Shown one piece after another: positions 1-9,251 of a stretch of DNA of 62,597 nt (the first letter of the stretch is position 1; the number at the start of each line of letters is the position of its first letter). A model generated the notes under the pieces. It was not told the DNA's origin. It saw only the letters and a list, made by a program, of their open reading frames with translations, and ran no database searches. The stretch is from Myxococcales bacterium (GTDB lineage Bacteria > Myxococcota_A > UBA9042 > JABWCM01). The position numbers were made by a program, and so were the translations under genes. Where the stretch lies: the NCBI GenBank assembly GCA_013360285.1, contig JABWCM010000009.1, positions 1 through 62,597 of the forward strand, in the 5' to 3' direction.

Positions 1-633
1 AAGGGAGGTTACAAAAAACACAATCAAAAACCGCAGTCTACGGAAACAACGGGTCCGGAATTGTCGACGGAAATCAACAAATCTCTACAAACTTTGCGGT
101 TCGAAGTTGCTGGAATCAATGCCATTGTAGACAACCCAGTCGATGACGACGAGCGACGCTCCATTCAGAACCGCCTCCATGTTATCGACGGGGAAACGAG
201 GCGTCTGGAGCGATTGATTCAACGTTATCTGGAAGTTACAATGGATGCCGCACCGACACCCGTGATGGTGCAGTTACCAGTCGAACCTCAGCCCGTGTTG
301 ATCGTACAAGAACCGACTCCTCCGAGCCCACTTCCGATGCCTGCCGGCGATTTCGCTGAAATGATTGGTCAAATGCGAAATGCCAGCTTTTCATCGGACC
401 AGATGACGATATTGCAGACCGCAATCGGCGGTCATTACCTTAATACCGATCAAGCATCCGCGATCATCGGCGTTTTTTCGTTTTCCAGCGACAAACTTGC
501 AGCGGCAGAAATTGCTGTACCTCGTCTAATCGATCCGAATCAGGCATTTCATTTGCTAAAGTTAATGGATTTCTCAAGCGACAAAGATAAACTCAAACAG
601 ATCATCGATAATGTCAATCGTACCAGAAAATAA
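1..633 (+). CDS. DUF4476-like protein, 5'-truncated
   Basis: The frame is open from the first base of the window, so the true start is probably upstream; the first internal start-like codon is TTG at 61. The N-terminal part (about residues 1-70 counted from 61) is helical and charged, followed by a Pro-rich linker. The last ~90 residues have the repeated 'FSSD' pattern (ASFSSDQ, FSFSSDK, MDFSSDK) characteristic of DUF4476, a small helical domain found in secreted or cytoplasmic proteins of Bacteroidota and myxobacteria-like groups. Function is unknown. The only certain statements are the truncation and the domain resemblance. Confidence 0.75.
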   Translation, partial: KGGYKKHNQKPQSTETTGPELSTEINKSLQTLRFEVAGINAIVDNPVDDDERRSIQNRLHVIDGETRRLERLIQRYLEVTMDAAPTPVMVQLPVEPQPVLIVQEPTPPSPLPMPAGDFAEMIGQMRNASFSSDQMTILQTAIGGHYLNTDQASAIIGVFSFSSDKLAAAEIAVPRLIDPNQAFHLLKLMDFSSDKDKLKQIIDNVNRTRK

Positions 634-667
634 CGAAATCTAGCCCGGACTTTTCGCCAATCTTTAG

Positions 668-838
668 TCCGGATTTCTCACGAGCTTGCCGGCGAGAGTG
701 TTGAGACGCCGGCAGATTGGGGGGTGGCTATTTTGGCCCGAAAGCAGGGCAGCTCCATGTTGAGGACAAAAAGAATCTACCAGGCACAAAGATGCTCGCG
801 GGTCAGCGCTCGTAGCCTCAAGTTCGGGAGAAATCCGC
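668..838. repeat. Palindromic repeat, family D (copy 1)
   Basis: An arm starting CCGGATTTCTCACGAG at about 670 is followed by CTTGCCGGCGAGAGTG; a diverged inverse arm (GGGAGAAATCCGCG) lies near 825-838. The same 16-mer CTTGCCGGCGAGAGTG and the inverse arm CTCGTGAGAAATCCGG recur at 28077-28139. No coding potential is evident. It occupies the first half of the gene-free stretch 634-1134. Confidence 0.5.
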
Positions 839-845
839 GTTAGGT

Positions 846-1001
846 GGCACCTGTTTTTTTACGGGAATTTTTGGCCAGCCGAATTTGAGCCGGTTCGTCC
901 GAAAAAATCCTGAGTCATATCCGGAATATGGCGCAGGTTTTTTGGGGTAGTGGGGCCAAAAGCATCCGTCCAAGTTCGTTCAGCTATTTTTTCACAAACT
1001 C
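846..1001. repeat. Palindromic repeat, family A (copy 1)
   Basis: Core with GAAAAAATCCTGAGTCATAT/CCGG/AATATGGCGCAGG and right end AGCTATTTTTTCACAAACTC. The right end and the core match elements near 36.2, 37.6, 51.9, 59.3, 61.4 and 62.5 kb. Apparent ORFs inside it are reading frames through the repeat. Confidence 0.75.
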
Positions 1002-1134
1002 TCAGCACGCTGCAAATCTGGCTATCTGGCTCTTTGGGCTAAAGGTCCGCGAGTTCAGAATTCACGAGCCATTTGCCAGCCTCGCTGAAGACTCCTATAA
1101 GAAATCTTCATTCCGCTAACCCGCTCACATCGGT

Positions 1135-1599
1135 TCACGGCGCTCCGGAGGGAGGTTTCGGCAGTTTTGGCTTTCTGGTCTCGGCAATAGCACGAGCCAC
1201 CATTCCCACACCAATTGCGAATAACCCCAACATCAACAGAGTTTTACCCAACGTCGTAGAACGAAAGTAGAACCGCATTCGTAGCAGGACACCCACGACG
1301 AGCCCCATGACCCCAGAAAATAGAAGAAACCACGCCAAACCAGACGCCCCGCGAAACGCAAACAGTGCGATGCCGATGAGCATGGGGATCAAAGTAAGAT
1401 ACAAATACGACGATCCGTCGGTTTGCAACACCCCGCCCCGAACCTGGATATTGTCAATAAACATCCAACCGCCGAGTCCGACACAGATACACCCTGCAAG
1501 AAACCACCAAACTGCGGCTGAATGGTCCGTCGTGTCTCGGTTCTCCCGCGGTTGTGAATCGGCTTTTTTGTCAGCATGTTTGTTTTGATTCTGAATCAA
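1135..1599 (-). CDS. Four-helix membrane protein, unknown function
   Basis: 154 residues from a TTG start; an in-frame stop lies just upstream, which limits the alternatives. The N-terminal ~25 residues are polar and charged (Lys, Asp, Asn), followed by about four hydrophobic segments (approx. residues 29-48, 65-83, 86-107 and 118-136), the first containing several Gly (GCICVGLGGW). The C-terminus is short, basic and Pro-rich. No family is recognised. It lies downstream of and in the same direction as the cysteine-repeat lipoprotein, about 70 bases away, so the two may be cotranscribed. Confidence 0.6.
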   Translation of the reverse strand: MIQNQNKHADKKADSQPRENRDTTDHSAAVWWFLAGCICVGLGGWMFIDNIQVRGGVLQTDGSSYLYLTLIPMLIGIALFAFRGASGLAWFLLFSGVMGLVVGVLLRMRFYFRSTTLGKTLLMLGLFAIGVGMVARAIAETRKPKLPKPPSGAP

Positions 1600-1668
1600 G
1601 ATTATGTCATCCGCCGTGAAAAGCTAAGTAACACAACATACATGATAAGTGACAACATATCTCCTTTT

Positions 1669-2730
1669 CTACTGCTTTTTTCCTGTGATGTCCCATACAA
1701 TTTGCCCAAGAGGACCGAGTTCCTCCGTGTCCAAGATCTCCAACAGAACCCCCTCAAATACAGATGGCTCCTTAAAAACCACGGTGATCGTCGTCTTATG
1801 TTTGACGATGATGCCTCCCGCATCTTGGGAGTATTCTCCGGCGAGTTTCATGGTCTTACCATCGATCGTCCCACTGTACACAATCGCCGGTGTATAGGAG
1901 TTGTCGGTTGCAACCACGTTGGTTCCGTCAACCTCAAGATCAAAAAAACTGGCTACAAAAGTGACCGAGCCCAACGCGGTAATCTTCTTGTCCGGATCGG
2001 CGGTGACCCAGTATTTTCCGTCGTAAAACGGCTTTACACATGTAGCGTTGGCGCAAAACTGCTCATCGGTACAGCCATCCGCGACACTTTCCGGTTGCCC
2101 ACAACTATCAAACCAATACACATTCCCTTCATGACACTGCTTCTCTTGGTGCGGGATACACGCCGACGCACATTGGCCCCCTACACACGCCGTGTTACCG
2201 GTACAGGCGGCGACAAACGCCCCCTGGTTCCCACACGAATCGTGCCAATAAATGTCGTTGCCGACACATCTTTGCGCGACATTCGGCACACATCCCGGTG
2301 CGCATACCGCATTCTGGCATGATGTTTGAGGTGGTTTGCAATCTTCCGCAACGTCACCACGCTGTCCACAAGAGTCGTACCAATACACATCGTCTTCAAA
2401 ACACAGTTTGAAATCTTTCGGCACACACACAATCACATCAACCTGTTCGTCGGGCGTACCCAGGTCCTGGTTAGGTTCCTGCGACACATCCTCTGGCATT
2501 TCGTTCATGTCTTCAGTGCCGCCGGGCTCACACCCACATTTTTCGTACCCATCACCATCGTCCCGACACACTTGCACACCAACGCCTCCTCCGAGACAAT
2601 TACACAGTGCCGTCGTTCCGGGAATACATAACGGTGCCGCTCCGCTGTCGCTGGAAGTCCCCCCACATGCACACACCCCCAATCCGAACGCTACTATCCA
2701 CAACCAAAACCGAATCCGTGTTATTACCAT
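1669..2730 (-). CDS. Cysteine-repeat lipoprotein
   Basis: 353 residues. Residues 1-22 form a signal peptide ending near a VCAC lipobox-like site, so lipidation and envelope location are likely. An Asp/Glu/Pro-rich linker follows. Residues ~100-235 hold three ~43-residue repeats, each with a CxxxxxxxC spacing followed by DVYW/DIYW/NVYW, then DSCG and two further Cys. The C-terminal ~110 residues are beta-rich with no recognised family. Such Cys-rich repeats are common in secreted proteins of Myxococcota/Bradymonadota-like genomes. Function is unknown; surface binding or a disulfide-stabilised stalk are possibilities only. Confidence 0.75.
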   Translation of the reverse strand: MVITRIRFWLWIVAFGLGVCACGGTSSDSGAAPLCIPGTTALCNCLGGGVGVQVCRDDGDGYEKCGCEPGGTEDMNEMPEDVSQEPNQDLGTPDEQVDVIVCVPKDFKLCFEDDVYWYDSCGQRGDVAEDCKPPQTSCQNAVCAPGCVPNVAQRCVGNDIYWHDSCGNQGAFVAACTGNTACVGGQCASACIPHQEKQCHEGNVYWFDSCGQPESVADGCTDEQFCANATCVKPFYDGKYWVTADPDKKITALGSVTFVASFFDLEVDGTNVVATDNSYTPAIVYSGTIDGKTMKLAGEYSQDAGGIIVKHKTTITVVFKEPSVFEGVLLEILDTEELGPLGQIVWDITGKKQ

Positions 2731-2828
2731 ATCCGACCTACAACTGATTCATGTTCACATGCACCGGTTCCAGTATGCCGAACTGGCGCCTCAATTCCAA
2801 GACAACCCCTCGCCAACGCGAAATCGAC

Positions 2829-2861
2829 AAAAAAAAACGGCCGCAGATTGCTGCGACCGTT
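2829..2861 (-). terminator. Rho-independent terminator after tRNA-Ala
   Basis: Inverted repeat ACGGCCGCAG / CTGCGACCGT with a 4-base loop and one C-A mismatch. On the minus strand it is followed by a run of at least seven T, placing it about 25 bases downstream of the tRNA 3' end. The plus strand also has five T after the stem, so it may act in both directions. Confidence 0.75.
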
Positions 2862-2884
2862 TTTCCTAAGCCGATTTTCACGAG

Positions 2885-2957
<73 letters not shown>

Positions 2958-3087
2958 GGCCTGCGCTTAGGTGAGCGAACATTTAGCATCCACTGTTTGT
3001 TTGAGCAAGAACAAAATCTCTTCTGGGAGAAGATAACTATACAATTCTTCGGTTGTCGTATTTTTCGTAACTCGCAAACCGGTTTGA

Positions 3088-4086
3088 CTACTGCTGGATG
3101 CATCGCTTTTCCGGCGCAATCCAGTTGATTTTTGTTCGTCTTTTTTTAACCGACTCAATATTCAATAAAAATCCGGCATATTTACGCCGCTTAATGGGGC
3201 TTTTTGCAAGCTTCGTCCTGAATGTTTCTTCAGTCATTGTAGCGAGGTCATCAAGCCGCGGGTGAAACAAGCCAGGACGTGGTTCGAACATGCTCACGCC
3301 TGTAGGAGAAACCTTTCGATTCCATGGGCACACATCCTGACATACATCACATCCAAATATGTGAAACCCTATTGCCTCCCGCATCTCATCTGGAATTGCT
3401 CCTTTTTGTTCAATGGTCCAATAACTGATACATCGGCGTGCATCCAGAAGATATGGTTGAACAAACGCATCAGTAGGGCAAGCATCCAGACACCGAGTAC
3501 AGCTTCCACACCGATCCGGTATCACCTCATCCGCGGTCAATTCCAAATCCGTCAGTATGACTGCAAGAAAGTGGTAACTTCCCCGTTTTGGATGAATCAA
3601 CATGGTATTTTTACCAATCCAACCAAGTCCCGCATATTTTGCATATACTTTTTCAAGAATAGGTCCATGATCGACATAATATCGATGATTTCCCTGAAGA
3701 CTTGGCACTTCGTTCAACCGGTTCACATACGCCTTCAGCATTCCTTCGAGCACGTCATGATAGTCGGTACCCCATGCATATCGGGATATCCAACCCTTTG
3801 TCGGATCATGAGGTACTTCGGTACTTTTGGGATGTTGTGTGTGATAATCGGTGGCCAGCACAATGACCGCACGGACCCATTCCCGGCGCTTTTTTACGTC
3901 CAGTCGTCCATCCACATCTTTGCTAAGATAAGCCATCTCACCCGCGTATCCGCCCCTGATCCATTCCCGAAATCGTTCATGATCGGGGAATGGACCTACC
4001 GGAGCGATCCCACATCGGTGAAACCCTACGCTTTGCGCAATTTGTTTCACTTTAGAGGAATTAGACTCACTTAACATAATAGACAA
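3088..4086 (-). CDS. queG: Epoxyqueuosine reductase QueG, short form
   Basis: 332 residues. QueG uses cobalamin and two [4Fe-4S] clusters to reduce epoxyqueuosine to queuosine in tRNA anticodon position 34. Seen here: the YVDHGPILEK motif with the catalytic Asp at about residue 139, GLGWIGKN at 153-160, a first cluster motif CGSCTRCLDACP (Cys 193/196/199/203), Cys 219, and CDVCQDVCPW (Cys 246/249/253). Family members are usually 310-380 residues; this one ends shortly after the IKRRKYAGF stretch and lacks the C-terminal HEAT-repeat extension of longer forms. The final ~20 residues diverge from the usual ending. A tRNA-Ala gene lies downstream, though Ala tRNA is not a queuosine substrate. Confidence 0.93.
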   Translation of the reverse strand: MSIMLSESNSSKVKQIAQSVGFHRCGIAPVGPFPDHERFREWIRGGYAGEMAYLSKDVDGRLDVKKRREWVRAVIVLATDYHTQHPKSTEVPHDPTKGWISRYAWGTDYHDVLEGMLKAYVNRLNEVPSLQGNHRYYVDHGPILEKVYAKYAGLGWIGKNTMLIHPKRGSYHFLAVILTDLELTADEVIPDRCGSCTRCLDACPTDAFVQPYLLDARRCISYWTIEQKGAIPDEMREAIGFHIFGCDVCQDVCPWNRKVSPTGVSMFEPRPGLFHPRLDDLATMTEETFRTKLAKSPIKRRKYAGFLLNIESVKKRRTKINWIAPEKRCIQQ

Positions 4087-4347
4087 CTCCTTCCATGTTG
4101 TTGTAAATTGGCAAAGTAATCGGCCCTATGCTACGTCAATTTCCATTTCGATCCGGCTCGTGCTGATGTAGTCGAAGCCAATCGTAAGCAGAAACCTGCA
4201 ACACACCGCAAAAAACGAATGGATAGCGGCTTGACCCAACATTGCAGACGCCCCAAAGCCAAATATCCTCTATGGCGTCGCTGCCGTGCGTTTTCGAACG
4301 AACCTACGGTCAACGCGATACCGTTTTTTGTCCAACTTGTCTTGAGG

Positions 4348-5127
4348 ATGGCTTGTGTCACGCCCTGGTTGTTAATGGCCTGTCCCCCTCCTCCGACCGA
4401 GCGCAACATTTTGAATCTATATCGCGAGAAATTGCCGCGTACCGCGGCGGCAGTTATCGCCCTCGCAGACACCACTCACCAGACTACCCGAGCATTGGCC
4501 GCCACTGCTCATGCAGCCGCCGGTCTGGAACGTTCATTTAAAGAAAATCCAGCGGACTACGAATTGGCCTGGCGAACCGCTCGTGCGTTCGTCACTATCG
4601 CCGACAGTTTGGTTGACCGCAACCATCGCGAAAGATTCGCTAAGGAAGCAAGCCGATTTGCAAAATTAGCGACAAAAATCGATCCTGAGCGACCGGAAGG
4701 TTATTACTTTTCCGCTGCATCGGCTGGTCTTGTGGCGGAAAGCCAACTGGCTCCCGGCAAGTCATTTCAGGAGGCAGTAGAAAAACCCGCACTGTTGCTT
4801 GTGGAAAAATCGCCGGGCTACGAAGCCGGAGGTGGTCTTCGAATCCTGGGAGCACTCTATACAAAAGCACCGACTTGGCCGGTCGGTGTTGGCGATTTGG
4901 ACGAAGGCATCTCACTTCTCGAACGCGCCGTTGCAGACTACCCCACGCACCCTCTCAACCACTTATTTCTTGCCGAGGCCTACGCCAAAGTGAACCGTCG
5001 CGAAGATGCCGTCATTAGGCTTCGGACCGTGTTAAGATTTCCTCCGGTCGGAGAATGGGGGCTTATTGGTCGAAAATACCGTGAGCAAGCCCGGCAAATG
5101 CTCCAAGACCTGTCGATTAACCCATAA
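4348..5127 (+). CDS. TPR-like (TatT-type) lipoprotein
   Basis: The open frame extends upstream to an ATG at 4219, but a lipobox-like LLMAC follows closely after TTG 4342 / ATG 4348. The start is therefore uncertain, and I use 4348 because nothing conserved precedes it. The mature part is helical with repeat-like blocks (ELAWRTARAF, RPEGYYFSAASAGL, HPLNHLFLAEAYAKVNRREDAV), resembling the TatT component of TRAP transporters and other TPR helical-repeat periplasmic proteins. No TRAP permease gene is nearby, so a transport role is not supported by context. It may instead be a scaffold lipoprotein. An RNase Z-like gene follows 68 bases later. Confidence 0.65.
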   Translation: MACVTPWLLMACPPPPTERNILNLYREKLPRTAAAVIALADTTHQTTRALAATAHAAAGLERSFKENPADYELAWRTARAFVTIADSLVDRNHRERFAKEASRFAKLATKIDPERPEGYYFSAASAGLVAESQLAPGKSFQEAVEKPALLLVEKSPGYEAGGGLRILGALYTKAPTWPVGVGDLDEGISLLERAVADYPTHPLNHLFLAEAYAKVNRREDAVIRLRTVLRFPPVGEWGLIGRKYREQARQMLQDLSINP

Positions 5128-5195
5128 ATCACTCGATTGATCCATTGCTATATATTGTGCGTGGTTTGGGTTGAGGAAATCCGTGGAGTATTACG

Positions 5196-6047
5196 ATGCA
5201 TTCATGTTCCTTAAAGCTTGGACATTACACGATTCGCGGCACTTCAACTGCCGGCGTCGAAACATCGATCCAAGTTCCTGAATTGAGCATCTGTTTTGAT
5301 ATCGGAACCTGTTTACGAACAAGCATCAGAATGAATCGGCTTCTGATCACCCACGCGCATCCCGATCATTTTGGAAGCCTTATCAGTTATTTAGGGGCAC
5401 GTCTGCTCTACGGTATGAAACCTGCGGACGTATATGTTGGATTGGAATCCGTCGACCAGATTCAGCAACTGATCGAAATCGCCGAATCTTTGCAAGGGTA
5501 CTCGTTTGGTGCGAACCTCGTGGCGGCGATACCGGGGGTCCCTGTGCGTTTTGGTGGTGGAATGACGTTATATCCATATGTCGGAAACCATTGCATTCCA
5601 ACAACGGGCTATGCAATTTGGTCGGAATCCAAAAAATTAAAAGCAGAGTATTCTCACTTAACGGGACCGGAGCTCGCTCATTTAAGACATCAGATCGGAG
5701 ACCAACTCACCTACCCCGTTCGTCGCCTGGCGATCGCCTATTCCGGGGACTCGTTCATCGAGATTTTAGATGACCATCCGGAACTTCTGGAAGCACAAAC
5801 TCTGCTTTTGGAGTGTTCGTTTTTGGATAACAAGAAGGACCGAAGTACGGCACGCGCGGGAGGGCATATCCACCTTGATGAAATCATTGAGCGTGCCGAT
5901 ACTTTTCGTAATCAACACATCGTTTTATTGCATTTTAGCCAAATCTATACGCCCGCAGACGTCCATGTTATCTTACAAAAACGCCTTCCCGACCATCTGA
6001 AGGCACGTGTTTCCGCATTCACGGGGCAGGGTAACGATTCCCAATGA
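5196..6047 (+). CDS. RNase Z-like metallo-beta-lactamase-fold hydrolase
   Basis: 283 residues; a GGAG lies upstream of the ATG. The MBL-fold zinc motif THAHPDH is at residues ~52-58, with later ligand candidates in GNHCIPTTGY, AYSGDS and LLHFSQIY. This order (HxHxDH, H, D, then an HFS-type C-terminal His) matches the RNase Z / tRNA 3'-processing branch. Members of this branch remove 3' trailers from pre-tRNA, relevant in a genome where the local tRNA lacks encoded CCA, but many paralogues have other substrates. The GtrA-like gene overlaps its stop by ATGA, so the two are cotranslated. Confidence 0.75.
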   Translation: MHSCSLKLGHYTIRGTSTAGVETSIQVPELSICFDIGTCLRTSIRMNRLLITHAHPDHFGSLISYLGARLLYGMKPADVYVGLESVDQIQQLIEIAESLQGYSFGANLVAAIPGVPVRFGGGMTLYPYVGNHCIPTTGYAIWSESKKLKAEYSHLTGPELAHLRHQIGDQLTYPVRRLAIAYSGDSFIEILDDHPELLEAQTLLLECSFLDNKKDRSTARAGGHIHLDEIIERADTFRNQHIVLLHFSQIYTPADVHVILQKRLPDHLKARVSAFTGQGNDSQ

Positions 6048-6493
6048 ACTGGCTCGAATTAATACGCCGTATTCTCGATATTCGGTTTATTCGGTTTGCG
6101 ATTGTTGGTGGTCTGGGCGTTTTTGTCAATCAAGCTGTCTTTACAGTCATTTATGCCGTATTTGCGACCGCAACAGAGCCTGTTAGGGCAAATATCGCGG
6201 CAGTTATTGGTTTTGTAGTCAGTTGTTTCACCAATTTTTTGGCAAACGATAACTGGACATGGCGTGATCGGCGACGAACGGAAACGTCGTTTTTCAGACG
6301 GCTGGTGATGTACTACTTCGTTGCCCTAGGTGCATTGACAATTCAATTGCTGACTTTGAATTTGTTCATCACATTGGAGTGGACCAGCCCTTGGTGGGCC
6401 AATCTATTCGGAATCGCGGCGGGGACAGGCTCAAATTTCATATTAAACCATTTTTGGACCTTCCGGCAGCACAACGGACATCAACAAACTTGA
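6044..6493 (+). CDS. GtrA-family membrane protein
   Basis: 149 residues with four transmembrane helices (about 19-37, 48-68, 83-105, 113-135). FAIVGGLGVFVNQAVF near the N-terminus and a late NFILNHFWTFR motif are typical of the GtrA/DPMS group, small proteins thought to help translocate lipid-linked sugars. The start codon overlaps the stop of the preceding RNase Z-like gene (ATGA), and the next gene begins at or just after its stop. A short operon with the ABC exporter is therefore likely. No glycosyltransferase is adjacent. Confidence 0.85.
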   Translation: MNWLELIRRILDIRFIRFAIVGGLGVFVNQAVFTVIYAVFATATEPVRANIAAVIGFVVSCFTNFLANDNWTWRDRRRTETSFFRRLVMYYFVALGALTIQLLTLNLFITLEWTSPWWANLFGIAAGTGSNFILNHFWTFRQHNGHQQT

Positions 6494-6540
6494 ACCGCAA
6501 CAATACGCATCAACAAGAAGTGGCCACAATACCGACGGCT

Positions 6541-7962
6541 ATGACCGATGCCTCGACAGCCGCCATGCAGGCACTGAAAATTGCATGGCGACGCATGGCG
6601 CGCCACCAAAGACACCAGCGTTCCTATTGGGCCTCGATCTTTGGCGTGACGTTGTTGATGGCTTGGGTCTCCCTCGCAATCACCTTCGGTTTTGAATGGG
6701 TGTCACGAATCCCCCCCCAATCCGGATCAAGCCCGGATTTTGCCTCACTTGCGGCACACAATGCTCGTCAACTGCTTTTTTGGTTCAATATTGCCCAGAT
6801 TACCCTGATTTCTTATTCCACATTTGAAAATATATTCCGGCGCACCGACGCCTCACTCCTGTTGCCGTTACCCATTATACCCCAGTCATGGTTTTGGCTG
6901 ATTTTCAAAGACATGTGGATCAAACATGTATTGATCGCCATCACGGGTATTGCCGTTGCGGCGGGAATTGGAATCGCAACTGGATATATCCTGGCTATTT
7001 CATGGGTCATTGGCTGCCTGACTATTTTTTCCGTTCAGTTGGTACTTTCTTGTTGGCTGCATCTTCGTCTCGGAGGAACTTTGTACGAGTCGAAATCGGA
7101 TCCGCTCCGCGCTATGTTAACACAGGGGCTTGCCGCAACGCAGGCCGCATATCTTTTTTATTCGCCGGCATTCGCATTCGCACTGGGCGCAGCTTTGGTA
7201 TTGTTTATTGACATTGTCTTCCGGCTTGTCGACGAAACCGGCTCACCCATTCCCTGGGCAATTGTCACCGCAAGCACAACGTTATTCATTTTCCTCACGA
7301 TCCGTTCCGCAGTTGCCCTATTTTCCAAAAGTTTTGCAACCATTTTGCCCCGATTCTGGGAAACCGAAACAGTTGACCCATTTCGTGAAACCTATCTTCC
7401 GAAGCCACCACGTACGCTGGTTTTTGGCAAACTGCTTACGCTCAACGCGCAGCCATTTTTCCGGCTCTATGTGGTACAAATGCGCCGCAGATACCGCGTT
7501 GATGGATTGTTGTACATCATCGTGTTGCTAACTTTGTCCATGATTGTTCTTCGAAATGAATCCGAAACAGTCGCTTCATGGGCGTATGATGTAACATGGG
7601 CTCTGTGGGCAAACATCATGTTTTTCTATCATGTCCCTCGTGTACTGGGACGTGCTGTGAGTGCCAATTCGTTGACTTGGTCGTTGCCGGTTTCCCAACG
7701 CACATTGATGATGGCCCAACGCCTGGCCGTTCTGCCTGCTATGTTGCCCGTTCCTGCAGCGTTGGCTCCTTTACTCCTTGTTGCAGGCTATTCCGTGCCA
7801 TTGACCTTGTTGGGCGTCATCACAGCATTAACACTGCCAACATTGGCCATCATCTGGGGCATTAAAATAGGCAGCAACCCCACATTGAGCCCTCGTGCCT
7901 TTCATTGGATACTTCGAACCGCCGCATCGTTTATGCTCGGCATCTGCGCAATGTATGCTTAA
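6541..7962 (+). CDS. ABC-2-type exporter permease
   Basis: I place the start at ATG 6541 (473 residues); TTG 6490, which overlaps the GtrA stop, is an alternative. After a basic N-terminus (WRRMARHQRHQR) there are about 10-12 hydrophobic segments grouped in two halves separated by a cytoplasmic loop near the middle (DPFRETYLPKPPRTLVFGK). The next gene is its ATPase, overlapping by eight bases, so the pair forms a heteromeric ABC exporter. The substrate is unknown. The hydrophobic profile and paired ATPase support the call; no specific subfamily signature is recognised. Confidence 0.75.
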   Translation: MTDASTAAMQALKIAWRRMARHQRHQRSYWASIFGVTLLMAWVSLAITFGFEWVSRIPPQSGSSPDFASLAAHNARQLLFWFNIAQITLISYSTFENIFRRTDASLLLPLPIIPQSWFWLIFKDMWIKHVLIAITGIAVAAGIGIATGYILAISWVIGCLTIFSVQLVLSCWLHLRLGGTLYESKSDPLRAMLTQGLAATQAAYLFYSPAFAFALGAALVLFIDIVFRLVDETGSPIPWAIVTASTTLFIFLTIRSAVALFSKSFATILPRFWETETVDPFRETYLPKPPRTLVFGKLLTLNAQPFFRLYVVQMRRRYRVDGLLYIIVLLTLSMIVLRNESETVASWAYDVTWALWANIMFFYHVPRVLGRAVSANSLTWSLPVSQRTLMMAQRLAVLPAMLPVPAALAPLLLVAGYSVPLTLLGVITALTLPTLAIIWGIKIGSNPTLSPRAFHWILRTAASFMLGICAMYA

Positions 7963-8674
7963 CGTCATTCAACTTACCAAACACTATCGGCATATCCAGG
8001 CCGTAGCCGGCGTCAGTTTCCAAGTGGCACAAGGAGAAATGTTGGGCCTCATTGGTCCCAACGGCTCCGGCAAGACCACCACTTTGCGTATTGTTGCCGG
8101 TTTAGTCCAACCCGATTCCGGCGACGTCATGATCGGCGGACACAGCATGTTGTCATCACCTTTAGAAGCAAAACGAGGTTTAGGTTATGTTCCGCAGGAA
8201 CTCGCTATCTATCCATTTTTGACTGGGCAAGAGTTTCTCGAATTTGTTGCTGACGTGCGACAACTTCCTCGCGACACCCGCGAAGAACAAATCGTTCACC
8301 TTCTTAAAACGATGGAACTCTCTGATGCGAAAGATCGCCTGGTTCGGGAATACAGCGAAGGAATGGCGCGAAAATTAAGTATCTGCGCCGCTTTGCTCGG
8401 CCCGCCATCGGTTGTGGTCTTGGATGAAAGTCTTAATGGATTGGACCCCCAATCCAGCCGAAAAACCCGATTGTTGTTGGACCAATGTTTGGAAAAAGGC
8501 GTTGCCGTCATATTGACAAGCCACATCTTGGCCATCGTTGAACAGGCCGCAACCAAAGTGGCACTGCTTCACAAAGGCACGGTCGCGATGGAACTCGACA
8601 AACAAGACTTACGCGCGCTCGCGCAAAAATCCAAATCGCTGGAGGATGTCTATTTGGAACTTGTGGAAAGATAG
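7955..8674 (+). CDS. ABC transporter ATP-binding protein (exporter type)
   Basis: 239 residues from ATG 7955, which overlaps the permease stop codon. Walker A GPNGSGKTT, Q-loop in VPQELAIYP, a signature loop YSEGMARKL (a variant of LSGGQ), Walker B VVVLDESLNGLDP with the catalytic Glu, and H-loop TSHIL are all present, so it should be an active ATPase. The short length and LNVIQLTKHY start are typical of CcmA-like drug/lipid exporter ATPases. It powers the permease encoded directly upstream. Confidence 0.92.
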   Translation: MLNVIQLTKHYRHIQAVAGVSFQVAQGEMLGLIGPNGSGKTTTLRIVAGLVQPDSGDVMIGGHSMLSSPLEAKRGLGYVPQELAIYPFLTGQEFLEFVADVRQLPRDTREEQIVHLLKTMELSDAKDRLVREYSEGMARKLSICAALLGPPSVVVLDESLNGLDPQSSRKTRLLLDQCLEKGVAVILTSHILAIVEQAATKVALLHKGTVAMELDKQDLRALAQKSKSLEDVYLELVER

Positions 8675-8713
8675 GTGCCGCTTATTTAACGGAAATCCGA
8701 ATTCATGTCGGTA

Positions 8714-9139
8714 TTACCCGTTTGATCCCGTTCCTTCCTCGATCAGCAACACCGTGACTTCGTTGCCAATAATCCGAAAATAATAAATATTATCTGAATT
8801 CAGGTCAGGATATTTCACAATCGTTTCATGTGCATCAAACGAGCTGACTTTTAATCGATTGGGATCCGACCGCCACATTTCTCCGTTGATTTCATTCATT
8901 TTTTCGGCGCAGGCGATCAATACAGCGGAATTGGCCCCGCTGCCTCCGATCCGCCTGATTTCATCCATTTGTTGCCGCAGTTCGTCTCTTAAAACCACAT
9001 CCTTTTGAAATGCGGCCCATACCGCCCCACTGGATAACAAAAGGCGCATCAATACCGCCTGAGAACGACGAAACAAACCTTCATAATCGACAGAACCTGA
9101 CGCGGAACCACTCAAGCGGGACGAATCATTTTGACTCAC
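8714..9139 (-). CDS. Hypothetical protein, 141 residues
   Basis: Convergent with the ABC ATPase gene. No signal peptide or membrane segment is visible. The N-terminus is Ser/Gly-rich and disordered; the middle is helical (LRDELRQQMDEIRRIGG) and the C-terminus looks like a short beta-hairpin domain (DNIYYFRIIGNEVTVLLIEEG). No known family is recognised. Codon use and length make a real gene plausible, but no ribosome binding site decides the start. Confidence 0.5.
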   Translation of the reverse strand: MSQNDSSRLSGSASGSVDYEGLFRRSQAVLMRLLLSSGAVWAAFQKDVVLRDELRQQMDEIRRIGGSGANSAVLIACAEKMNEINGEMWRSDPNRLKVSSFDAHETIVKYPDLNSDNIYYFRIIGNEVTVLLIEEGTGSNG

Positions 9140-9251
9140 AGACGCCTCCGTGCCGCAACGACGCGGCTCAACCTATGATGACAACACTGTTTTTGCTCCC
9201 GGACCGGGCGAACTGGTGCAGAATACAGTCGGTCTGATTTGGTTTCAACTT

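Noticed and set aside
928-1270. Short ORFs at 928-1119 and 1073-1270
   Set aside because: They are reading frames through the family A repeat and over the end of the minus-strand membrane protein.
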